Position numbers and translations under genes: made by a program. The notes below the pieces were generated by a model that had not been told where the DNA came from, did not search any database, and saw only the letters and a program-made list of their open reading frames with translations. 5,162 nt of DNA, taken from NCBI GenBank assembly GCA_017428585.1, contig JAFRQN010000315.1, forward strand, positions 1-5,162. Reading direction: 5' to 3'. Positions 1 to 5,162 of the stretch are shown here, piece after piece; the stretch's first letter is position 1; the number at the start of each line of letters is the position of its first letter. Origin of the DNA: Bacteroidota bacterium (GTDB taxonomy: Bacteria; Bacteroidota; Ignavibacteria; Kapaibacteriales; UBA2268).

Positions 1-1947
1 AACTGATAAATTAATTTCTTCCTTTATGCTCTCTTCAGGTGCATTTTTTAAACTTATTTCATCTAAATATAAAAGTTGTCCTCCTGTACCAGGAACACCA
101 CCAATTCTTAAAATAAAGTTTTCTGTTATATAATCAGATAAATTGATTTCAACATACTTATAATCATCTGATTTTGGTATGTAAAAAATATCAAATCCGT
201 TTGGTTTGCCAGTTTCTTCACAAAATCTTTCAGATATTTTTTCCCAAGTTTGTCCCCAATCTTTTGAAATCTCAACAATAATTTTTGGACTAGTACCATT
301 TTCACTACCATCAGAATATGCATAATAGTATGATAATATTTTATAAGGGGTATCTTTACAATTAATTTTACCAAATATTATATATCCTGGCTTATACATT
401 ACATTATACTCTTTACCTAAAAGAAATAAAATAGCTGTTTTTGTATTCTTAGCACCATTATACTCTAAATAATTACGGAAATAATCATCTTGAGTAAAAG
501 AAAAGTAAGGATTAATAGATTTATCTAATACTGTATGAGCAGGAAGTAAATCAATATTTAAAGTTGTATCTGAGATTTCAAACGTAATTTCTGTTTCATT
601 AAATAAAGTATCAATCAAACATATTTTTGTAGTTTTTTTTGTATTATTTGTTGTATCTATATCAAAAAGTTCTAATTCATTTCTATAAATATTAGAAACA
701 GATGTTTGAATAATATATGTAGATGCCGCTTTTAAATCTTTTTGAGTTATTTCTGAAAACTCGAAGATCGTTGATTCACCTTTATTTAATGTTCCAGAAT
801 AAGTATCTATTTTTGAGAAAACAGTATCACTTTTTTGTGTTGTATCTATCTTATATCTATTATAGTTCCAATATAAAGCAGTTTTCGTATTTACTAAACT
901 ATATTCTATATCAAATTTTGTTACTGGTAAATCAGAATTATTGGTTACTTTAACTTTTGGATGAATAGGCTCAAACTTAAGAGTATTATTATATTCTGTT
1001 AAATCTTCTACTGATAAATCCGTTTTAAAATCATCAGAAATTTCTGCAAATGCTTTATGACCTGTATATATATTGGATTTACTTTCTGAGATAAATGCAA
1101 CAACCTCTAAATTATTAATATCAATAGGAATATTATTTATAGAATCTGAAAGATTTAATGTATATTTTTTATATTCATAAGTTCCTTTTTGTGTATTAGT
1201 TATTGTATCACCCCATGCACCACCGCCTGATATTAATTTTCTTAGAACATGCATGTGGCGGTATAAACTATCTCTTACAGAAACAATTGTGTCATGTGGT
1301 ACATAATCTGGATTATATTTATTTCCACCAGCTTGATAACCTACAATTTCATTTTGAAGAAGCATGATAGTTAAAAAATTTTCAGAAACAGGAGAATCTT
1401 CTGTATAATAATATTCTACTTCTACAGAAAGTTCACGTGTTTTAATATTAATTTCGGGGTTCACATACACATTTACGATAGATTTTTGTTCTGTAATATG
1501 ATATACCGCTGTTTCCCATGCTTTAGAGCTCATTGCTAAAGTTTTAGTATCGTAAGATTTTTTGTCAAAAGGATTTAAAACTCTATTTATAGAACCACAT
1601 GGCGTCGATCCAATACCTGGCGGAAACATTCCATAACTTCCTGCTTTTGATGCAATACTATCGCCTTCAGGTATAGTTAAATTAAATGATTTATTGGAAG
1701 TTGAATAATTAGCAATTCTATAATAATTATTTATAATTATAAAATTATCTGGATATTCTTTTAATATTTCAATTGCTGTTTTATGTCCTTTAGGACATTC
1801 ACTATCATATATACCTGTAAAATTTTCTAATATTGCTGTACGATTTTGAACTTCTGTGCTTACCCATTTCGGTGTTTGTGAATATAATGAGCTTAAAAAT
1901 CCCACAAAAAAAAATAATATATCATATAATAATTGTAATTTATTCAT
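1..1947 (-). CDS. Omp28-related secreted protein, copy B (3' end cut by window edge)
   Basis: The frame is open for 649 codons from ATG at 1947 to base 1 with no stop, so the C-terminus lies outside the window. Residues 1-23 form a signal peptide (hydrophobic from about 5 to 22), giving a mature start QTPKWVSTEV shared with copy A. Residues 38-122 resemble the thioredoxin-like N-terminus of Omp28-related proteins (ENFTGIYDSECPKGH, later PCGSINR). The usual first Cys of CxxC is D48, and C51 remains. Residues 155-300 carry Omp28-type signatures (TIMLLQNEIVGYQAGG, YRHMHVLRKLISGGGAWGDT, LEVVAFISES). Residues 310-440 look like an Ig-like beta-sandwich. Residues 505-635 look like a jelly-roll module (SKDWGQTW, then YLDEISLKN). 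The last visible residues, EEINLSV, match the stretch just before YPNP in copy A, so a T9SS sorting tail is predicted outside the window. It probably acts at or beyond the outer membrane; ligand and role are unknown. A weak GGA motif precedes the ATG. Confidence 0.93.
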   Translation of the reverse strand, partial: MNKLQLLYDILFFFVGFLSSLYSQTPKWVSTEVQNRTAILENFTGIYDSECPKGHKTAIEILKEYPDNFIIINNYYRIANYSTSNKSFNLTIPEGDSIASKAGSYGMFPPGIGSTPCGSINRVLNPFDKKSYDTKTLAMSSKAWETAVYHITEQKSIVNVYVNPEINIKTRELSVEVEYYYTEDSPVSENFLTIMLLQNEIVGYQAGGNKYNPDYVPHDTIVSVRDSLYRHMHVLRKLISGGGAWGDTITNTQKGTYEYKKYTLNLSDSINNIPIDINNLEVVAFISESKSNIYTGHKAFAEISDDFKTDLSVEDLTEYNNTLKFEPIHPKVKVTNNSDLPVTKFDIEYSLVNTKTALYWNYNRYKIDTTQKSDTVFSKIDTYSGTLNKGESTIFEFSEITQKDLKAASTYIIQTSVSNIYRNELELFDIDTTNNTKKTTKICLIDTLFNETEITFEISDTTLNIDLLPAHTVLDKSINPYFSFTQDDYFRNYLEYNGAKNTKTAILFLLGKEYNVMYKPGYIIFGKINCKDTPYKILSYYYAYSDGSENGTSPKIIVEISKDWGQTWEKISERFCEETGKPNGFDIFYIPKSDDYKYVEINLSDYITENFILRIGGVPGTGGQLLYLDEISLKNAPEESIKEEINLSV

Positions 1948-1953
1948 AGCTTA

Positions 1954-1960
1954 TCCGTCT
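1954..1960 (-). promoter_or_regulatory. Weak ribosome binding site of copy B
   Basis: On the minus strand AGACGGA (1960-1954) ends six bases before the ATG at 1947. It is a partial Shine-Dalgarno match, clearly weaker than the GGAG of the middle gene. It supports the chosen start, which also gives a proper signal peptide. Confidence 0.4.
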
Positions 1961-1966
1961 AAAAAA

Positions 1967-1986
1967 AATATATTAATTAATATATT
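1967..1986. repeat. 20-base perfect A+T palindrome upstream of copy B
   Basis: The sequence AATATATTAATTAATATATT is identical to its own reverse complement, with the centre between 1976 and 1977. On the minus strand it runs into an eight-T tract (1968-1961). It could therefore act as a weak terminator for the cysteine-rich gene, or as an operator-like site, since it overlaps the best -10 box before copy B. Its all-A+T composition makes chance a real alternative. Confidence 0.5.
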
Positions 1987-1989
1987 ATA
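1984..1989 (-). promoter_or_regulatory. Possible -10 box of copy B
   Basis: An exact TATAAT on the minus strand lies 36 bases upstream of the ATG at 1947. No convincing -35 hexamer is found 16-18 bases further upstream. The box overlaps the end of the 1967-1986 palindrome. It suggests that copy B can be transcribed independently, but the A+T richness keeps confidence low. Confidence 0.25.
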
Positions 1990-2064
1990 TGGATTTAAAT
2001 TACTGTATTAGATTATGTTAAGAAAATATGGAAGTTGAAATTACATCATAATTAAAGATATTTT

Positions 2065-2919
2065 TTAATTACATACGTTTACACAAGGATATATTTGAAA
2101 AATTGTATAAGCACCTGGATATAGTTTTTCATAATACCTTAATAAATCTTCATAATCTAATTCTATAGGATAACCTTCACATATTGTTCCCAGTAATTCT
2201 TTAGTTATATGTGGATTAATATTTCCAAGACTATCTTGGCAGAAAGAAAATGTTGTTTTACAACATCCAACTTCTCTATTGCATGCAATATCTTCAAAAA
2301 CAAATTTAGGAATATTATAAAGTTGAAATGGTGGTTCAAAATCATATATTAATACTATTTCTGCTTTACATGCTTGTTCTTTATAAAAAACAGTTTGCGG
2401 TAAATAATTACCTAAAGAATCACATGGTGGTAAATCAGCCATTTGTTCTGCTTCTCGTTGACTAAGTGAAAAATATATATCTTCTTTTATTTCTTGATAA
2501 TGTATTGCATTTTCTTCTGGAGTACCTGAAGACAAATAATTATATAAACTATCACAATTTGGATAATCACCTAAATTTATCATAATATCTACTAAATCTA
2601 TTTGTCTTATTAATGGATTATTAGGACAAATTCGTACCCTATATGATACAACAAGTGGACAATCTGGAAAATCTGGCAGAGTATCAAAATCTACGAAGTT
2701 ATCCCACGGAATTGTACTCCAATCACATCCAGATGCAGTATCATTCACATCATCACAAAAACTTTGAGAGGGCTCCTGCATTAAACGATTTAATAAAATT
2801 TGTTGTAAATCTGAATTAATTGCAGGTGAAATAGAAACATTAATATTAGAATTAGAATTTTGAGCTGTCAATGGTAATGATACCATGAAAGCCATAATAA
2901 AGAAAAATATTTTCTTCAT
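2065..2919 (-). CDS. Cysteine-rich secreted protein of unknown family
   Basis: I do not recognise this 284-residue protein. It begins with a short signal peptide (KK, then a hydrophobic run, then LPLTAQ), with likely cleavage after A19, so it should cross the inner membrane through Sec. No lipobox Cys, later membrane segment or T9SS tail is visible; it ends in CVNVCN. The mature part has 14 Cys (55, 65, 87, 98, 122, 166, 184, 213, 219, 220, 227, 247, 279, 283), an even number that fits disulfide bonding in the periplasm or outside. A C-(Q)DSL-x-N motif recurs at 122, 166 and 227 (CDSLYNYL, CDSLGNYL, CQDSLGN). It is acidic and rich in D, E, Y and P. The start is supported by GGAG seven bases upstream of ATG and by the signal peptide. 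It lies between two Omp28-related paralogs, which suggests but does not prove a related envelope role. Confidence 0.9.
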   Translation of the reverse strand: MKKIFFFIMAFMVSLPLTAQNSNSNINVSISPAINSDLQQILLNRLMQEPSQSFCDDVNDTASGCDWSTIPWDNFVDFDTLPDFPDCPLVVSYRVRICPNNPLIRQIDLVDIMINLGDYPNCDSLYNYLSSGTPEENAIHYQEIKEDIYFSLSQREAEQMADLPPCDSLGNYLPQTVFYKEQACKAEIVLIYDFEPPFQLYNIPKFVFEDIACNREVGCCKTTFSFCQDSLGNINPHITKELLGTICEGYPIELDYEDLLRYYEKLYPGAYTIFQIYPCVNVCN

Positions 2920-2926
2920 AATTTTA

Positions 2927-2930
2927 CTCC
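2927..2930 (-). promoter_or_regulatory. Shine-Dalgarno site of the cysteine-rich gene
   Basis: GGAG lies seven bases upstream of the ATG at 2919, in an A+T-only surrounding where such a G-rich motif stands out. It fixes the start codon, in agreement with the signal peptide that begins there. Many Bacteroidia rely little on such sites, so this bears mildly on lineage. Confidence 0.7.
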
Positions 2931-2957
2931 AAAATTTATTAAAAATCAGTTAATACA

Positions 2958-2985
2958 ATAATAAATAAAAATATTTTAATATCAA
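2958..2985 (-). promoter_or_regulatory. Possible sigma-70-like promoter of the cysteine-rich gene
   Basis: On the minus strand TTGATA (2985-2980) is followed after 16 bases by TATTAT (2963-2958), about 38 bases before the ATG. It lies between the terminator of copy A and the start of the next gene, where a promoter is expected. A+T-rich DNA produces such matches by chance, and the typical Bacteroidota -7 form (TAnnTTTG) is not seen. This is a candidate only. Confidence 0.35.
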
Positions 2986-3004
2986 AATAATAAATTAAAA
3001 ATAT

Positions 3005-3034
3005 AAAAAAAAGCAGCCGAATAGCTGCCCTTTT
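3005..3034 (-). terminator. Rho-independent terminator after copy A
   Basis: Read on the minus strand, a five-base-pair G+C-rich stem GCAGC (3028-3024) pairs with GCTGC (3017-3013) around a six-base loop. It is followed at once by eight T (3012-3005). The A-tract and GG before the stem (3034-3029) can extend pairing with the T-tract across a small bulge. It starts about 20 bases after the stop of copy A, in a surrounding that is otherwise almost pure A+T. It should separate copy A transcription from the cysteine-rich gene. Confidence 0.85.
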
Positions 3035-3054
3035 CCGATATATTCAACTAAATT

Positions 3055-5160
3055 TTATTTCTTTATAAAATTAAAAATACTATCTTTTATTTTTAATGAA
3101 TAAGTTCCTGTACTAAGCTGTTCAACATTAATTGTATTTGTAGTATTAATATCTTTTATAATCAGTTTCCCGCTCATATCATATATTTCGTATTCTGCTC
3201 CAAATAAATTGTCGTTATTTATATATAGAATATCTGTTGCAGGATTGGGATAAACTGATAAATTAATATCTTCTTTTATGCTCTCTTCATAAGGACCATT
3301 TTTTATACTTATTTCATCTAACCATAATGCACTTCCTGCTGTTCCTGGAATACAGCCAATTCTTATAATAAAGTTCTCCCTTACATATTTAGATAAATCT
3401 ATTTGAACAAGTTTATACTCATCAGATGGTGGTACATATATTTCACTATTTCCCGATATGAGTCCTGTTTCTTCACAAAATATCTGAGAAATTCTTTGCC
3501 AATTTTCTCCCCAATCTGTCGAAATATCTACTACTATTCTTGGTTTTGTACCACCTGACATTTGATCAGAATATGCATAATAATATGATAGTATTTTATT
3601 TGGATTATTTTTGCAATCAACTTCTCCAAAGATTATATAGCCCGGCCTAAATCCTACATTATATAATGTACTTAAAAGATATAAAACTGCAGTTTGTGTA
3701 TTATTTGCACCACAGGAATGATTTGTATATCCTAAATCAGATGATTTCATAACAGCAAAATAAGAATTACGAGAATGATCAAATACTGTATGTGCAGGAA
3801 GCAACCCTGTAAGTGTAGTATCTGGATTTTCAAATGTAATTTCTGTTTCACTAAATAAAGTATCAATTAAACATAAAGTAATAGTTTCTGATGTATTGTT
3901 TATTTTATTTATATTAATCAATTTTGCATCATTTCTATAAATATTAGAAATGCCTAATTGAGTAACATAAGTAGAAGCTGCTTTAAAATTAGATTGGTTT
4001 ACTTCTGGTAATTCTACTATAGCTGATTCATCCTTATTTAATGTTATTGTATATGTATCTTTTTGGGTAATAATAGGATTTAATATTTGTTTAGTAGATA
4101 TCTGGTTAATCACAGGACTATATAAAATCGTTTGAGTATTTATTAAACTATATTCTATATCAAATTTTGTTACTGGCAAATCTGAATTATTGGTTACTTT
4201 AACTTTTGGATGAATAGGTTCAAACTTAAGAGTATTATTGTATTCTGTTGCATCTTCTACTGATAAATCTGTTTTAAGATCATCAGAGATTTTTATAACT
4301 GCTTTATGACCTGTATATATATTAGATTGGCTTTCTGAAATAAACGCAACAACCTCTAAATTACTAATATCAATAGGAATATTATTTATAGATTCAGGAA
4401 GATTTAATGTATATTTTTTATATCCATAAGTTCCTCTTTGAGTATTAGTTATTGTATCGCCCCATGCACCACCGCCTGATATTAATTTTCTTAGAACATG
4501 CATGTGGCGGTATGAACTATCTCTTGACGCATAATCTGGATTATATTTATTTCCACCAGATTGATAACCTACAATTTCATTTTGCAGTAGCATGATAGTC
4601 AAAAAATTCTCAGATACTGGTGAATCATCTGTATAATAATATTCTACTTCAACACTAAGCTCTTGTGTTTTAATATCAAATTCAGGCTTTACATAAACAT
4701 TTACAATTGATTTTTGTTTCGTAATAATTTCTAAAGTTGGTTTCCATGCATAAGACATCATTGCCAAATCATTAGCAGAATAAGATTTTAAATCATTAGG
4801 ATTCCTAAATCTATTTATAGAACCTGCTGGTAAAGATTTTGTAGCAGCAGGTCCAATACCACCAGGTCCTGCTTTATTAGAAATGCTATCACCTTCAGGT
4901 AAACTTAATTTTATATTATTATAATTCAATAAAGCAGGATAAATATTTATAATTATAAATTTGTTTGGAAAGGCCTGTAATATTTCATTAGCTGTTCTCT
5001 GTCCATCAGCACAAACAGGATAGTATACGCTCATGAAATTTTCTAATATTGTTGTACGATTTTGAACTTCTGTACTCACCCATTTCGGTGTTTGTGCATG
5101 TACTATTCCTATAAATAGGAAAGACATTAAAATAATTTTTATAAATAATTTCCTATGCAT
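3055..5160 (-). CDS. Omp28-related protein with T9SS C-terminal sorting domain, copy A
   Basis: Complete gene of 701 residues. ATG at 5160 begins a full signal peptide (hydrophobic 5-20, cleavage predicted after A22 in VHA/QTPKW), so the start is credible although its ribosome binding site lies outside the window. Residues 37-117 resemble the thioredoxin-like N-terminus of Omp28-related proteins (ENFMSVYYPVCADGQ, later LPAGSINR). The position of the first CxxC cysteine is Y47, and C50 is kept. Residues 148-290 hold Omp28-type signatures (TIMLLQNEIVGYQSGG, YRHMHVLRKLISGGGAWGDT, LEVVAFISES). Residues 298-430 look Ig-like. Residues 490-620 look like a jelly-roll module of the kind often found before T9SS tails (STDWGENWQRI, IDLSKYVREN, LWLDEISIKN). 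Residues 633-701 are a type A sorting domain. The domain boundaries and fold names are inferred from sequence pattern. Expected fate: Sec export, then T9SS passage to the surface or medium with tail removal. A terminator follows the stop. Cys are at 50, 430, 483, 516, 562 and 603. The ligand is unknown. Confidence 0.95.
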   Translation of the reverse strand: MHRKLFIKIILMSFLFIGIVHAQTPKWVSTEVQNRTTILENFMSVYYPVCADGQRTANEILQAFPNKFIIINIYPALLNYNNIKLSLPEGDSISNKAGPGGIGPAATKSLPAGSINRFRNPNDLKSYSANDLAMMSYAWKPTLEIITKQKSIVNVYVKPEFDIKTQELSVEVEYYYTDDSPVSENFLTIMLLQNEIVGYQSGGNKYNPDYASRDSSYRHMHVLRKLISGGGAWGDTITNTQRGTYGYKKYTLNLPESINNIPIDISNLEVVAFISESQSNIYTGHKAVIKISDDLKTDLSVEDATEYNNTLKFEPIHPKVKVTNNSDLPVTKFDIEYSLINTQTILYSPVINQISTKQILNPIITQKDTYTITLNKDESAIVELPEVNQSNFKAASTYVTQLGISNIYRNDAKLININKINNTSETITLCLIDTLFSETEITFENPDTTLTGLLPAHTVFDHSRNSYFAVMKSSDLGYTNHSCGANNTQTAVLYLLSTLYNVGFRPGYIIFGEVDCKNNPNKILSYYYAYSDQMSGGTKPRIVVDISTDWGENWQRISQIFCEETGLISGNSEIYVPPSDEYKLVQIDLSKYVRENFIIRIGCIPGTAGSALWLDEISIKNGPYEESIKEDINLSVYPNPATDILYINNDNLFGAEYEIYDMSGKLIIKDINTTNTINVEQLSTGTYSLKIKDSIFNFIKK
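3058..3264 (-). other. T9SS type A C-terminal sorting domain (Por_Secre_tail type) of copy A
   Basis: Residues 633-701 of copy A. They show the standard order of this roughly 70-residue domain: NLSVYPNPATDILYI at the start (YPNP encoded at 3252-3241), YEIYDMSGKLI in the middle, then QLSTGTYSLKI and a basic FIKK end. In known systems the domain steers a Sec-exported protein to the outer-membrane T9SS translocon and is normally cleaved or exchanged for a surface anchor. The recognition rests on the characteristic motifs, which are clear here. Confidence 0.95.
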
Positions 5161-5162
5161 CT

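Larger units (their letters stand above)
1948..2064. other. Intergenic gap between the cysteine-rich gene and copy B
   Basis: A 117-base A+T-rich gap. It contains the 20-base palindrome, a TATAAT, and the weak ribosome binding site of copy B. No G+C-rich terminator like the one after copy A is present, so read-through from the cysteine-rich gene into copy B is possible. No small ORF or RNA structure is evident. Confidence 0.6.

Noticed and set aside
126..374. 82-codon minus-strand ORF
   Set aside because: It is out of frame inside copy B, whose long frame has clear homology to copy A across the same bases; the ORF has no start signal or recognisable product.
723..953. 76-codon plus-strand ORF rich in Leu and Tyr
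   Set aside because: It is antisense to copy B. Its hydrophobic look is what A+T-rich antisense sequence gives, and no ribosome binding site or homology is evident.
1795..1806. Active thiol-disulfide oxidoreductase
   Set aside because: The thioredoxin-like segment in both paralogs lacks the first CxxC cysteine, so an active redox enzyme is not supported.
3005..3034. Possible regulatory RNA or attenuator in the 2920-3054 gap
   Set aside because: The only stable structure is a short stem with a T-tract right after the stop of copy A, which is fully explained as an intrinsic terminator.
900..4560. Long near-identical DNA blocks that could be read as a mobile-element direct repeat
   Set aside because: They lie inside the coding frames of the two Omp28-related paralogs and follow codon structure. 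No transposase or inverted-repeat ends flank them, so gene duplication explains them.

Overview
The window is very AT-rich (a hand count of one coding line gives about 27% G+C) and all three genes lie on the minus strand. The complete large gene ends in a type A C-terminal sorting domain of the type IX secretion system (T9SS). The two large genes look like Omp28-related proteins. Both traits point to the Bacteroidota / Fibrobacterota-Chlorobiota-Bacteroidota group. A clear Shine-Dalgarno sequence before the middle gene is less usual for classical Bacteroidia and Flavobacteriia, so a deeper lineage such as Kapabacteria or Ignavibacteria is possible. The sequence does not settle this.

Layout in transcription order, right to left. 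(1) 5160-3055 is a complete 701-residue secreted protein, here copy A. It has a signal peptide, a degenerate thioredoxin-like N-terminal part, an Omp28-type middle, an Ig-like linker, a jelly-roll-like module and a T9SS tail. A strong intrinsic terminator follows at about 3034-3005. (2) 2919-2065 is a complete 284-residue secreted protein with 14 cysteines, no recognisable family and no sorting tail. It has its own ribosome binding site and a plausible promoter. (3) 1947-1 is a second Omp28-related gene, copy B. It is open for 649 codons and is cut by the window edge immediately before the expected Y-P-N-P start of its sorting tail. The two intergenic gaps are 135 and 117 bases, and no stretch above 300 bases lacks a gene.

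Copies A and B are clear paralogs on either side of the cysteine-rich gene. Parts are about 95% identical at DNA level while other parts are unalignable, so divergence is patchy. In both, the first cysteine of the CxxC typical of Omp28-related proteins is replaced (Y in A, D in B) while the second is kept. The copies also differ in other cysteines in a way that suggests copy-specific disulfides. A reasonable inference is a small cassette of exported, envelope- or surface-located proteins, two of them T9SS clients. Their biological role cannot be read from the sequence. No RNA gene, mobile element or CRISPR array is visible.
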